The notes: generated by a model not told the origin, from the sequence alone. A stretch of DNA of 38,718 nucleotides from DAOUBA01 sp034432855 (GCA_034432855.1 DAOUBA010000197.1:1-38718); one strand, 5' to 3'; shown: positions 15,062 to 23,982, counted from the stretch's first letter. A program made the numbers and translations.

Positions 15062-17368
15062 ATGGTCTGGAAGAATCTCTTTCGCCGCAAAGGCCGTACC
15101 ATCCTGACGCTCGTCGGGATCGGCATCGGCGTTGCCGCCATCGTCGCGCTGGGGGCCGTGGGCCAGGGGCTGCGCGCGGGCTTTGGCGCGATGACGCGCA
15201 GCAGCCAGGCCGATCTGGTGCTCACTCAGGCCAACGCCTACAGCGCACTGATGAGCGCAGTGGACGAGAGCGTCGCCGACGAAATAGGCGCCTGGGGGGA
15301 GATCGCCGGCGCGGAGGGCTTTCTCTTCACGAACGTCGTGCTCGACGGCTCCACGTACCTCTATGTATTCGGCTACGAACCTGACGGCTTTGCCATCCGG
15401 CACTTTCGCATCGTCGAGGGGCAGGGGCTGGCCGGGGCGCGCGGTGTGCGCGGCAAACCGTTGATCCTGGGCCGGCGGGCAGCGGAGAGCCTGAGATTGC
15501 AGGTCGGCGATTCCCTCCGGCTCACCAGCGGGACCTTTCGCGTCGTCGGCATCTTCGAGACTGGCAGCGGCCTCGAAGACCGCGCGGCGGTTGTGCCATT
15601 GGTGGAGGCCCAAACGCTGGCGCACCAGCCACATCTGGCCTCGATGATCTACGTCAAACTGCGCGACCCCTCGCTGCTTGAGCGGGTGCGCACGCGCATC
15701 GAGCGGCGTTTCCCCGACCTGGCCGTATCCACGACGGCGGGCTTTGCCGATCAGGAGCAGATGGTGCAGATCGTCGAAGGCATGGCGGCAGCGATCGCCG
15801 CGCTGGCGGTGCTGATCGGCGGGGTCGGGATGACCAACACGCTCTTCATGTCGGTCTTTGAACGCACGCGGGAAATCGGCCTGCTCCGGGCGCTGGGCTG
15901 GCGCAGGCGGCGCGTGCTCGCCCTGATCCTGAGCGAGTCGCTGGTCCTGGCTCTGATCGGCGGGGCGGCAGGTGTCGGATTGGGCGTGCTGGTCACCTGG
16001 GCCATCAGCCGCTCCGGTTCGTATCTGGGCATGTTCGGCACGCATTTCTCTCCCGCTCTCTTCACCCGTGCCCTGATCACCGTCGTCGTGTTGGGGCTGG
16101 TGGGCGGCGCGTATCCGGCATGGTGGGCGGGGCGGCTCTTGCCGTTGGAAGCGTTGCAGTACGAAGGGGGAGCAGCGAAAAGGGGGTTAGTGATTAGGGA
16201 TTCGGTAAAGTCCCCAATCCCTAACCCCCAATCCCCAACCCCTAATCACCAATCCCCAATCACTCAACTGCGCCTCCCCGCCACTCTGCGCAACCTCTGG
16301 CGCAGGCGGACGCGCACGGCGCTGACGGTGCTGGGGATCGGCATCGGCATCGCCGCCATCATCGCCCTCGGTGGCTACGTCAAGGGAATGGACAACATCA
16401 TGACCCAGATGTGGCGCGCCAGCCAGATAGACATATTCGCCATCGAGGCCGGGGTGGATTCGGACTTTAGCGCAATTGACGAGCGGGTAGGCGCGCGCAT
16501 CGCCACCCGGCCCGACGTCAGGGCCGTTTCGGGCATCATCATGAGCGGCGTCAGCACGCCGGAAAACCCCATGCTGCTCATCTTTGGTTACCACCCGCGC
16601 GAACTCGCCATTCGCCACTTTCGCATCCGCGAGGGACGACCGCTGGAAGGGAGCCGCGAGGCGATCGTCGGGCGCAAGTTGGCCGACGAGATGGGGCTGC
16701 AGGTGGGCGACGCGTTGCGCCTGATGGACAGCAACTTTCGCGTGGTCGGCATCTTTGAGACCGGGCTGGCCTACGAGGACATTGCCCTCGTCATCGGCCT
16801 GCGCGAGGCTCAGGCGCTTTTGGGCAAGCCTCGCCAGGTCATGATGTACGGGATCACGCTGCGCGACCCACGCCAGGCCGAAAGAGTGCGGGACGAACTG
16901 GAGGCTGCGTTTCCGGAGGTGGATTTCGCGCTCTCTTCCGACGCCACCGAGACGATGAGCGATTTTGCCGTGCTGCAGGAAATGGTGGGACAGATCTCGT
17001 TCCTGGCGATATTCATCGGCGCGGTGGGGATGCTCAACACGATGTTGATGAGCGTCCTCGAGCGCACGCGCGAGATCGGCGTGCTGCGGGCGGTGGGCTG
17101 GCGCAGGCGTCGGGTGTTGGGGATGATCCTGCGCGAATCGCTGGTGCTTGGCGTGGGGGGCGGTATCTGTGGCATCCTGCTCGGTCTGGTGATCGGCAAA
17201 TCGGTCGAGTTGCTGCCCGGCGTGTGGGGCGCACTCAAGCCACTCTACACGCCCCAACTGCTCGCGCAGGCTGTGGTCATCGGGATGCTCGCCGGCGTGG
17301 TCGGTGGCCTCTACCCAGCCTGGCGCGCGACCCGCATGCGGCCTGTGGAGGCGTTGAGGTATGAGTGA
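15062..17368 (+). CDS. Double FtsX/MacB-type ABC exporter permease (A)
   Basis: A 768-residue membrane protein made of two complete permease units in tandem. Each unit has an N-terminal helix (GIGIGVAAIVALGAVGQG; GIGIGIAAIIALGGYVKG), a MacB_PCD-like extracellular domain, and three C-terminal helices with the FERTREIG/LERTREIG coupling segment. Each ends in a (L)xYE sequence. The usual dimer is therefore encoded as one chain. The two units are joined at about residue 375 by a linker encoded by heptad repeats, giving an unusual Pro/Asn/Gln/Ser-rich stretch. The ATG at 15062 is used; the ribosome-binding site is weak (GGGGG). It works with the adaptor, second permease and ATPase that follow. The substrate is unknown. 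Confidence 0.92.
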   Translation: MVWKNLFRRKGRTILTLVGIGIGVAAIVALGAVGQGLRAGFGAMTRSSQADLVLTQANAYSALMSAVDESVADEIGAWGEIAGAEGFLFTNVVLDGSTYLYVFGYEPDGFAIRHFRIVEGQGLAGARGVRGKPLILGRRAAESLRLQVGDSLRLTSGTFRVVGIFETGSGLEDRAAVVPLVEAQTLAHQPHLASMIYVKLRDPSLLERVRTRIERRFPDLAVSTTAGFADQEQMVQIVEGMAAAIAALAVLIGGVGMTNTLFMSVFERTREIGLLRALGWRRRRVLALILSESLVLALIGGAAGVGLGVLVTWAISRSGSYLGMFGTHFSPALFTRALITVVVLGLVGGAYPAWWAGRLLPLEALQYEGGAAKRGLVIRDSVKSPIPNPQSPTPNHQSPITQLRLPATLRNLWRRRTRTALTVLGIGIGIAAIIALGGYVKGMDNIMTQMWRASQIDIFAIEAGVDSDFSAIDERVGARIATRPDVRAVSGIIMSGVSTPENPMLLIFGYHPRELAIRHFRIREGRPLEGSREAIVGRKLADEMGLQVGDALRLMDSNFRVVGIFETGLAYEDIALVIGLREAQALLGKPRQVMMYGITLRDPRQAERVRDELEAAFPEVDFALSSDATETMSDFAVLQEMVGQISFLAIFIGAVGMLNTMLMSVLERTREIGVLRAVGWRRRRVLGMILRESLVLGVGGGICGILLGLVIGKSVELLPGVWGALKPLYTPQLLAQAVVIGMLAGVVGGLYPAWRATRMRPVEALRYE
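16182..16267. repeat. Heptad-repeat element inside the permease A gene
   Basis: The left arm has three 7-mers (GGGGGTT, AGTGATT, AGGGATT; 16182-16202). After 9 bases, eight consecutive 7-mers of the form CCCYAAY and close variants run from 16212 to 16267. Arms are inverted relative to each other. The whole element is translated in frame; 21 bases give a 7-residue peptide period (PNPQSPT, PNHQSPI). Confidence 0.9.
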
Positions 17369-17426
17369 TGCGCGAAACGTGATATACGTGACTCTGCCGT
17401 TCACGAATCACGCATCACGTTTCACG
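17365..17426. repeat. Heptad-repeat element 2, inverted arms
   Basis: It begins at the stop codon of permease A. The left arm contains GAAACGTGAT, and the right arm (17401-17426) contains ATCACGCATCACGTTTCACG. The units match those of the element after the methyltransferase, with an 8-9 base unrelated centre. Confidence 0.75.
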
Positions 17427-17449
17427 GAAATACTCCAGGAGGCGACGTT

Positions 17450-18643
17450 ATGAAGAAAACACTATTCGCAGGATTGATCGTCTTGACCGTGCTGCTCTCC
17501 GGCTGTGGCGGGAGCACTCAGGCGACGCCGACGCCGGAGGCGGTGGACATCACCCCCGTGCTCTCGGTCACCGGCAAGATCGTGCCGGCGACGTGGGCGA
17601 ACGTCAGCGCGCAGACCGGCGGGGTGGTGGTCGAGGTGCTGGTGCGTCCGGGTGACGCGGTAGCGGCAGGCGACCCCCTTGTGCGGCTGGATGCCACCGA
17701 TGCGCAACTGGCCGTGCAACAGGCCGAGGCAGCAGTGGAGGCGGCGCAGGCGCAGTTGGCGCTCCTGCAGGCGGGGCCGCGTCCGGCCGAGATCGCCGCA
17801 GCCCAGGCGCAGGTGAAGGAAGCAGAGGCGGCGGTCGCGCAGGCCGTGGCGCAACGTGACCAACTGGCTGCCGGCACCACAGACGCCGAGATTGCGGCAG
17901 CCCGGGCGCAGGTGGCGGCCGCCGAGGCGCAGCAGCGCCAGGCGCACGAGGCGCACGAGCAGACAATGAAGTGCTACGACAGGCCCGACGGGAGCAAATA
18001 CTGCCCGCTGTTGGGGCCGGCGGAGGAACAGGCGCGTTATGCGCTCGAAGCGGCCAACGCGGCGCTTGCGGCGGCGCAGGCCCAACTGGACGCGCTGCTG
18101 GCCGGCGCCGACGATCGGAAACGCGCGGCGAACGCCGCGGTGGCGCTGGCCCTGGCCCGGCGCGATGCGGCGCAGGCGCAACTCGATCGCTTGCAGGCTG
18201 GCGCGAAACCCGAAGAAATCGCGGTGGCCCAGGCGAACGTCCATCAGGCCGAGGCGGCACTCGCTGCGGCGCGGGTCGCGCTCGACCGCTGCGAAGTGCG
18301 CGCGCCCTTCGCCGGCACCGTCGGCGCGGTGGCCGTGCGCGTCGGCGAACTCGTCGCGCTGGGCCAGCCGCTGGTCACGTTGGGCGACCTGAGCGCATTG
18401 CAGGTTGAGACCACCGATCTGGATGAAGTGGATGTGGCGCGGGTGGAAGTAGATCAGCGCGTCACCGTGGCCTTCGATGCCATCCCCGAGCGCGTCTTTA
18501 CCGGGCGCGTGGCGCGCATCTACCCGATGGCCGAGCCGGGCGCGGGCGGCGTCAACTACACCGCCATCATCCTGCTGGACGAACTCGACCCGGCAATTCG
18601 GTGGGGGATGACGGCGTTCGTGGATATTGAGGTGGAGCAGTAG
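17450..18643 (+). CDS. HlyD/MacA-like adaptor lipoprotein of the exporter
   Basis: A 397-residue lipoprotein with a signal peptide and lipobox LLSGC (Cys about residue 19). A biotinyl-lipoyl half (VVVEVLVRPGDAVAAGDPL) is followed by a long Ala/Gln/Glu-rich alpha-hairpin (about 85-275). The second lipoyl half (VRAPFAGTVGAVAVRVGE) and a beta-barrel complete the fold. The hairpin tip carries a short insert with two Cys around a PDGS turn (MKCYDRPDGSKYCP), also present in the other adaptor of this window. GGAGG precedes the ATG. It lies between two double-permease genes and presumably bridges the permease and exported substrate outside the membrane. Confidence 0.92.
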   Translation: MKKTLFAGLIVLTVLLSGCGGSTQATPTPEAVDITPVLSVTGKIVPATWANVSAQTGGVVVEVLVRPGDAVAAGDPLVRLDATDAQLAVQQAEAAVEAAQAQLALLQAGPRPAEIAAAQAQVKEAEAAVAQAVAQRDQLAAGTTDAEIAAARAQVAAAEAQQRQAHEAHEQTMKCYDRPDGSKYCPLLGPAEEQARYALEAANAALAAAQAQLDALLAGADDRKRAANAAVALALARRDAAQAQLDRLQAGAKPEEIAVAQANVHQAEAALAAARVALDRCEVRAPFAGTVGAVAVRVGELVALGQPLVTLGDLSALQVETTDLDEVDVARVEVDQRVTVAFDAIPERVFTGRVARIYPMAEPGAGGVNYTAIILLDELDPAIRWGMTAFVDIEVEQ

Positions 18644-18648
18644 TTGGG

Positions 18649-18664
18649 ATTGGTAGATTGGTAA
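18649..18664. repeat. Short octad repeat in place of a ribosome-binding site
   Basis: ATTGGTAG (18649-18656) and ATTGGTAA (18657-18664) are directly followed by the ATG of permease B. No Shine-Dalgarno sequence is visible in this 21-base gap. Confidence 0.55.
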
Positions 18665-20950
18665 ATGGTCATCAGGAGCCTGTTACGGCGCAAGACGCGC
18701 ACGGCGCTGACGATGGCCGGGGTGACTATCGGGGTGGCGGCAATCGTCTCCCTGGGCGCGATGGCTCAGGGGACGGCCGCGGCCTATGGCACTCTCTCCG
18801 GCGGCGGCAGAGCCGACCTGCTGGTGGCCCAGGCCGAGGCGGTGGACATCATGTTCAGCGCGGTGGACGAGGAGGTAGGGCGGACCATCGCCGGACTGCC
18901 GGGCGTGAAAGAGGTGACGGGGATGGTCTACACCCTCGCCGCCACGGATGGGATGCCGTACTTTATCGTCTTTGGCTACGACCCGGAAGGGTTCGCCATC
19001 GAACATTTCAAGATCGTGGAGGGGAAAGGACTTTCGGCGCGCTCGACCGCGCGCGGCAGGCGCGAAATTCTGCTGGGACGGGCCGCGGCGGACGGCCTGG
19101 ATAAGCGCGTGGGGGATACCTTCCGCCTCTACGAGAGCGTCTACCGCGTCGTGGGCATCTATGAGACGGGCGCGCCCATCGAGGATGCCTCGGCCGTCGT
19201 CACCATCGCGGAGGCGCAGGTGATCTCCAAGCGCCCACGCCAGGTCAACGCCTTCCTGGTAAAGTTGCGCAATAAGCAGGACGTCGAGGCCATCCGCCGA
19301 CGGATCGAGCAGCGGTACGACGATGTGACGGCCACGCTCTCCTCAGACTACGCGGAGGGCCAGATGACACTGGCCTTCATGGACGGTTTCGCCGCAGCAG
19401 TCTCACTTCTGGCGGTGCTGATCGGCGGGATCGGGGTGATGAACACGTTCCTGATGAGCATCTTTGAGCGCACGCGCGAGTTCGGCACACTGCGCGCGCT
19501 TGGCTGGCGGCCCGCGCGCGTGATGCGGCTGGTATTGGGCGAGGCGCTGGCGCTGTGCGGGCTGGGCGGCCTGGTCGGCGCAGGGTTGGGCGTGGGATTG
19601 GTGAAACTCATTGACCGGCTCCCGTTGATGGCCGGTTTCATGTCCAGCGGCCTCTCCCCCGCGATCTTCGTCCAGGCCATTGGCGTGGCGCTGGCGCTCG
19701 GTCTGGTGGGCGGCATCTACCCGGCCTGGCGGGCCGCGCGGCTCACGCCGGTGGAGGCGATGCGGTACGAGAGCGGCGCGAGCGGTCGCACCTCGCAGGT
19801 GAGGGTTGGCGTGGCGGCGCTGCGCAACCTGCTGCGCCAGCCGACACGCACGACGCTCACCCTGACCGGCGTCGGCATCGCAATTATGACGATGGTCAGC
19901 CTGGGAGGGCTGGCCGAGGGCTTTGTGCAAGAGATTTCCAGCATGATGACCGCCGGCGGCTTCCATCTGACCGCTATGGAGGCAGAGGCCGCGATGGACC
20001 TGAGCCGGATTGACGAGAGCGTCGTGCGGCGCATTGCCGACGTGCCCGGCGTCGAGGCGGCTGAGGGGTTCCTGATCAGTTACGCCGCGCTCGGCGAACT
20101 GCCATTCTTCGTCGTCCTCGGCTATCCGCCGCGTGGGCAGTTGATCCGCGAGTTCAAGATCGTGGAAGGGTCCCCGCTCACCGCCAATCGGCAGATCATC
20201 ATCGGGCGCGTCGCCGCCGAGAATCTGAAGAAGGGCGTGGGTGACACGCTGCGCATCTTCGACTCCTCGTTCCGCATCGTCGGCATCTACGAGACAGGCG
20301 TGTCGTTCCAAGACGGGGGCGGGGTGGTCACTCTACGTGACGCGCAGCGGCTCTTCGGCCAGCCGCGCAAAGTCAGCTTCATGGGTATCCAGTTGGACGA
20401 TCCGCTCCAGGCCAACGAGGTCAGGTTCATCGGCGTCCAACCGCATGAACCAGAGCAGGCCGAGGCCGTGATTCGCGAAATTCGGGCGCGTTTTCCGAAT
20501 GTGCAGGTCACGCGAGCCAGTGAATTCGCCGAAAATGTGACCGATTTGCAGATGACGAAGGCCAGCGTGTGGGCGATTGCCTTCCTGGCGCTCCTGGTCG
20601 GCGGGGCGGGGATGATGAACACGATGGTGATGAGCGTCTTTGAGCGCACGCGAGAGATCGGTGTGCTGCGGGCGCTGGGGTGGCGCAGGCGGCGCGTGCT
20701 GCTCATGGTGCTGGGCGAGTCGCTGGCGTTGAGCCTGCTGGGCGGCCTGGCAGGGATGGCGGCCGGCGTGGGCGTGATCAGGCTGCTTAACGCTTCTCCG
20801 ATCATGCAGGGGTTAGTGACTTCTCGATTCAGCACGGAGCTTTTCACGCAGGCGCTGCTCACGGCACTGGTGCTGGGCGCCGTTGGCGGCCTCTACCCGG
20901 CCTGGCGCGCGACCCGCCTCTCGCCGGTGGAAGCGCTGCGGTATGAGTGA
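18665..20950 (+). CDS. Double FtsX/MacB-type ABC exporter permease (B)
   Basis: A 761-residue paralogue of permease A with the same two-unit layout: N-helix, MacB_PCD-like domain, and three helices with FERTREFG and FERTREIG, units ending MRYE and LRYE. The linker between units is short and non-repetitive. In the second extracellular domain a block of about 15 residues seems to be tandemly duplicated (FMGIQLDDPLQANEV then RFIGVQPHEPEQAEAV), absent from the corresponding place in permease A. The start at 18665 lacks a clear ribosome-binding site; translation may depend on the adaptor gene 21 bases upstream. It probably pairs with permease A and the ATPase downstream. Confidence 0.92.
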   Translation: MVIRSLLRRKTRTALTMAGVTIGVAAIVSLGAMAQGTAAAYGTLSGGGRADLLVAQAEAVDIMFSAVDEEVGRTIAGLPGVKEVTGMVYTLAATDGMPYFIVFGYDPEGFAIEHFKIVEGKGLSARSTARGRREILLGRAAADGLDKRVGDTFRLYESVYRVVGIYETGAPIEDASAVVTIAEAQVISKRPRQVNAFLVKLRNKQDVEAIRRRIEQRYDDVTATLSSDYAEGQMTLAFMDGFAAAVSLLAVLIGGIGVMNTFLMSIFERTREFGTLRALGWRPARVMRLVLGEALALCGLGGLVGAGLGVGLVKLIDRLPLMAGFMSSGLSPAIFVQAIGVALALGLVGGIYPAWRAARLTPVEAMRYESGASGRTSQVRVGVAALRNLLRQPTRTTLTLTGVGIAIMTMVSLGGLAEGFVQEISSMMTAGGFHLTAMEAEAAMDLSRIDESVVRRIADVPGVEAAEGFLISYAALGELPFFVVLGYPPRGQLIREFKIVEGSPLTANRQIIIGRVAAENLKKGVGDTLRIFDSSFRIVGIYETGVSFQDGGGVVTLRDAQRLFGQPRKVSFMGIQLDDPLQANEVRFIGVQPHEPEQAEAVIREIRARFPNVQVTRASEFAENVTDLQMTKASVWAIAFLALLVGGAGMMNTMVMSVFERTREIGVLRALGWRRRRVLLMVLGESLALSLLGGLAGMAAGVGVIRLLNASPIMQGLVTSRFSTELFTQALLTALVLGAVGGLYPAWRATRLSPVEALRYE

Positions 20951-20952
20951 CC

Positions 20953-21010
20953 TACTGCGTATTCGTATTCCGTTGCGGAACACAGAACACGGAATACGGA
21001 CTACGCAATA
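20953..21010. repeat. Heptad-repeat element 3, inverted arms
   Basis: The left arm (20953-20973, containing GTATTCCGT) and the right arm (20989-21010, containing ACGGAATACGG) are inverted copies with two mismatches and one indel over about 21 bases. The spacer is 15 bases. The right side shows a 7-base period (GAATACG, GACTACG, CAATACG). Confidence 0.75.
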
Positions 21011-21029
21011 CGCAACAACGGAGGACTCT

Positions 21030-21857
21030 ATGAGTGGCGAAATCATCGTCGAAACACGCGACCTGACCAAAATCTACGGCGACGGAGCGCAGGTGCGGGC
21101 GTTGGATGGGGTGAATATGCGAGTTGCCCAGGGCGAGTTCGTCGCCGTGATGGGGCCAAGCGGTTCCGGCAAGTCCACGCTCTTGAATATGCTGGGTGCG
21201 CTGGACCGTCCCGCCAGCGGGCAGGTGCTCATCCGCGGCCAGGACCTGGCGAAGGTGCGCGACCTGGATGCGTTCCGGGCGCGCACGGTGGGGTTCGTCT
21301 TCCAGTTGCACAACCTGCTGCCCACGCTCACCGCCCGCGAGAACGTCGAGGTGCCGATGATGGGGCAGCCGCTGAGCCGCAGCCAGCGGCGCCGGCGCGC
21401 CGAAGAACTGCTGAGCCTGGTGGGGATGGCAGGACGGGCAAATCATCTGCCCAACCAACTCTCCGGCGGCGAACGCCAGCGCGTCGCCATCGCCCGCGCG
21501 CTGGCCAATCGCCCGGCCATCATCCTGGCCGATGAGCCGACCGGCAATCTGGATTCGCAGAGCGGCGCCGAGATCATGGCGCTGATGCGCACGCTCAACC
21601 GTGAATTGGGCACCACGCTCATCGTCGTCACCCACGATCACACGGTGGCCCGCCAGACCGAGCGCATTCTGATGATGCGCGACGGACGTATCGTGCACGA
21701 GCACATGGCGGGCACGCCGTTCGAGGAAGACCTGGCCGCTTTTGGGCGCTCCGGGCTGGGGCAGGCGATCCTGGCCGGAGATACGGTGTCGTTAGCCGGA
21801 CTGAGCGCGAGCGAAGTGGCCGCGTTGCGGCGGGCGCTGGAGCGGGTGGGGGTTTGA
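21030..21857 (+). CDS. MacB/LolD-type ABC exporter ATPase
   Basis: A 275-residue ATPase that powers the two double permeases. Walker A is GPSGSGKST, the Q-loop lies in VFQLHNLLPTLTA, the signature is LSGGERQRVAIARAL, Walker B with D-loop is ILADEPTGNLDS, and the H-loop is THDH. The C-terminus carries about 45 residues beyond the usual end (after GRIVHEH), with pattern FGRSGLGQAIL and SASEVAALRRALERV, of unknown role. GGAGG lies upstream of the ATG at 21030. It is the last gene of the exporter operon; a heptad-repeat element separates it from permease B. Confidence 0.95.
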   Translation: MSGEIIVETRDLTKIYGDGAQVRALDGVNMRVAQGEFVAVMGPSGSGKSTLLNMLGALDRPASGQVLIRGQDLAKVRDLDAFRARTVGFVFQLHNLLPTLTARENVEVPMMGQPLSRSQRRRRAEELLSLVGMAGRANHLPNQLSGGERQRVAIARALANRPAIILADEPTGNLDSQSGAEIMALMRTLNRELGTTLIVVTHDHTVARQTERILMMRDGRIVHEHMAGTPFEEDLAAFGRSGLGQAILAGDTVSLAGLSASEVAALRRALERVGV

Positions 21858-21907
21858 CGCTGAGATGGGTGTGTGCTAGAATGTAGACAGTCTTGCGGGA
21901 GGAATTG

Positions 21908-22195
21908 ATGGCAGTCCGATTGTTGCAATTTGTGGGCGCGATCTGGCAGGAAGGCAACATGTATACGGCCTACTGCCCTGAATTGGATCTGGCGACCTGT
22001 GGTCATACCATCGAAGAGGCTCAGCGCAACCTGCGCGAGGTCATTGAGATTTTTTTTGAAGAGACCGCGGAGATGGGAACGCTGCACGACCTGCTGTACG
22101 AAGCAGGTTTCAGCCTCGATGAAGCGGCCGAGGAACCAATCCGCCACCTGGTTGCGATTACCCCGCTTCAAGTGCCTTTGCAGGTTGCCACCTGA
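21908..22195 (+). CDS. hicB: HicB-family antitoxin-like protein
   Basis: A 95-residue protein with the HicB/UPF0150 core: a first strand pair ending MYTAYCPELDLATCGHT, then a helix EEAQRNLREVIEIFFEE. It would bind and neutralise the partner HicA toxin encoded immediately after. It has no recognisable C-terminal DNA-binding domain, so autoregulation is doubtful. GGGAGGAA precedes the ATG at 21908; an upstream TTG at 21893 overlaps that site. The stop and the hicA start share one base (TGATG), so the two are translationally coupled. The order antitoxin-toxin is the reverse of the classic hicAB order. Confidence 0.85.
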   Translation: MAVRLLQFVGAIWQEGNMYTAYCPELDLATCGHTIEEAQRNLREVIEIFFEETAEMGTLHDLLYEAGFSLDEAAEEPIRHLVAITPLQVPLQVAT

Positions 22196-22428
22196 TGCCC
22201 CGTATAACCCCCACTGATTGGCGGACACAGGTGCGCATCTTTGAAGCCTATGGTTGCGCCTTTGTACGCCAGAAAGGCGATCATCTGATCTATCGCCATC
22301 CCAATGCCCGGCGACCTGTAGTCATCCCGCGCTACAAGGAAATCGCCCCCACAGTGATCAAGGCGAACATGCGCACGGTGGGAATGACGCGGGAAGAGTA
22401 CTTTGCGCTGCTGGAACAATCAAAGTAG
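22195..22428 (+). CDS. hicA: HicA-family mRNA interferase toxin-like protein
   Basis: A 77-residue protein of the double-stranded RNA-binding-like HicA fold. The conserved Gly and catalytic His are in QKGDHLIYRHP, followed by the strand ARRPVVIPRYKEIAP and the C-terminal EEYFALLEQ. HicA toxins cleave mRNA during translation; activity here is inferred from family. The start overlaps the hicB stop by one base. Confidence 0.87.
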   Translation: MPRITPTDWRTQVRIFEAYGCAFVRQKGDHLIYRHPNARRPVVIPRYKEIAPTVIKANMRTVGMTREEYFALLEQSK

Positions 22429-22445
22429 CGGACGAAGAGGAAGAT

Positions 22446-22901
22446 ATGGAGACCAGAGGATTGGGCACAAACGTCATCTGCCAGGTGGGGCTGATCGTGC
22501 GCGACGTTGAACGCTCCGCCGAAGCCTACAGCCGCATCCTGGGGCTACCCAAACCCCAGATCGTCGTCACTGACCCGCAAGAGGTCGCGCACACGCGCTT
22601 TCGCGGCCAGCCGACCGATGCCCGCGCCAAACTGGCGTTCTTCGATATGGGGCAGGTCTCGCTGGAGTTGATCGAGCCCATCGGCGGCCCCAACACCTGG
22701 CGCGAGTTCCTCGAAGAGAAAGGCGAAGGCGTCCACCATATCGCCTTCGTCGTCAAGGACACCGACCAGGTGGTGCAATACCTGGCCGGTCACGGCATCG
22801 AGGTCGTGCAGCAAGGGGATTACACCGGCGGACGCTACACCTACGTGGACAGCACCGCCGCGTTGGGGGTCATCCTCGAACTGTTGGAGAATTTCTCGTA
22901 G
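22446..22901 (+). CDS. VOC-family (glyoxalase/epimerase-like) metalloprotein
   Basis: A 151-residue protein with two beta-alpha-beta-beta-beta units. Likely metal ligands are Gln in CQVGLIVRD, Glu in SLELIEPI, His in GVHHIAFVVKD and Glu in GVILELLE. Gln/Glu/His/Glu is the set known from human glyoxalase I, but methylmalonyl-CoA epimerase-type and other VOC enzymes share similar sites, so the reaction is open. The ATG at 22446 with GAGGA upstream is preferred to longer frames reaching into hicA. It sits just before a Zn-dehydrogenase, possibly in one operon. Confidence 0.85.
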   Translation: METRGLGTNVICQVGLIVRDVERSAEAYSRILGLPKPQIVVTDPQEVAHTRFRGQPTDARAKLAFFDMGQVSLELIEPIGGPNTWREFLEEKGEGVHHIAFVVKDTDQVVQYLAGHGIEVVQQGDYTGGRYTYVDSTAALGVILELLENFS

Positions 22902-22933
22902 GGGCGAGGTCTCCTCACCCTTGAAGGAGCAAC

Positions 22934-23956
22934 ATGAACCAGGCTGTACTCCACGCCCCTCTGGACGTGCGCCTGCGCCAGGCGCCGCGCCCTGTGCCCG
23001 GACCAGACGAAGTCCTTATTGCTGTCGCCCGCGTCGGCATCTGCGGCTCCGACCTGCATGCCTACCACGGGCGGCACCCGTTCATCAACCTGCCGGTCGT
23101 CCCCGGCCACGAGTTCGCCGGCACCATCGCCGAGGCGGGGGCGAACGTGCACAACCTGGCCCCCGGCCAGCGGGTCACCGTGGAGCCCTCGCTCGTCTGC
23201 GGGGCCTGCACCAATTGCACCCACGGCCGCTACAACATCTGCGAACACCTGCGGGTGATCGGCTGTCAGACCGACGGCGCGCTCGCCGAATACCTGGCCG
23301 TCCCCGCTGTCAAAGTGCTGCCGCTCCCCGATAGCCTGACCTGGGATCAGGCCGCGCTGCTGGAACCGCTGGCGGTGGCCATCCACGCCGTGCGCGTGGC
23401 CCGCTTCCAGCCCGGCGCGAACGTCCTGATCCTGGGCGCGGGTACAATCGGCCTGATGGTCCTGCAGGCGGCCAGAGCGTTCGGCGCGGAGCGGGTCGTG
23501 ATCACCGACCTGATCCCCCATCGCCTGGCCCTGGCACTCGGGCTGGGGGCCGAGCGCGCTGTGAATCCCGCACAGGCGGATCTCGCCCAGGTATTGGAGG
23601 AGACGTTTGGCCCGCCGCGCGCCGACGTCACCTTCGAGTGCGTGGGCGTCGCCGCCACCGTGCGTGAGGCGGTGCGCGGGGCCCGCAAAGGGACACGCAT
23701 CGTGCTCGCTGGCGTCTTTGCGGAAGAGATGCCACTGAACCTGGGGCTGGTTCAGGATCGGGAACTGGAATTGGTCGGCACCCTGATGTATGCCGGGGAC
23801 GATTTCGCCACCGCGATCTGGCTGGTGGAGGAGGGCCGGGTCCGGGCAGAGCCCCTGATCACGCATCGCTTCCCGCTGGACCGCATTGCTGAGGCGTTTG
23901 CTACTGCCGACGACCGCGAGCGGGCGCTCAAGGTCCTCGTCGAGGTCGGCGGCTAA
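22934..23956 (+). CDS. Zn-dependent medium-chain dehydrogenase
   Basis: A 340-residue cytosolic MDR enzyme. The catalytic zinc site is in GICGSDLHAYHG and PGHEF. The structural zinc site has all four Cys (CGACTNCTHGRYNIC). The Rossmann motif is GAGTIGLMVLQAA, with Asp in VVITDLIPHR favouring NAD. It is related to the dehydrogenase at 5969-6985 but is clearly a different protein. Neighbour genes are a VOC protein (32 bases upstream, with AAGGAG before the ATG) and a lipoprotein. Polyol, sugar or threonine oxidation are all possible. Confidence 0.92.
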   Translation: MNQAVLHAPLDVRLRQAPRPVPGPDEVLIAVARVGICGSDLHAYHGRHPFINLPVVPGHEFAGTIAEAGANVHNLAPGQRVTVEPSLVCGACTNCTHGRYNICEHLRVIGCQTDGALAEYLAVPAVKVLPLPDSLTWDQAALLEPLAVAIHAVRVARFQPGANVLILGAGTIGLMVLQAARAFGAERVVITDLIPHRLALALGLGAERAVNPAQADLAQVLEETFGPPRADVTFECVGVAATVREAVRGARKGTRIVLAGVFAEEMPLNLGLVQDRELELVGTLMYAGDDFATAIWLVEEGRVRAEPLITHRFPLDRIAEAFATADDRERALKVLVEVGG

Positions 23957-23982
23957 CCACAAACCCGACCAGGAGGTGACCA

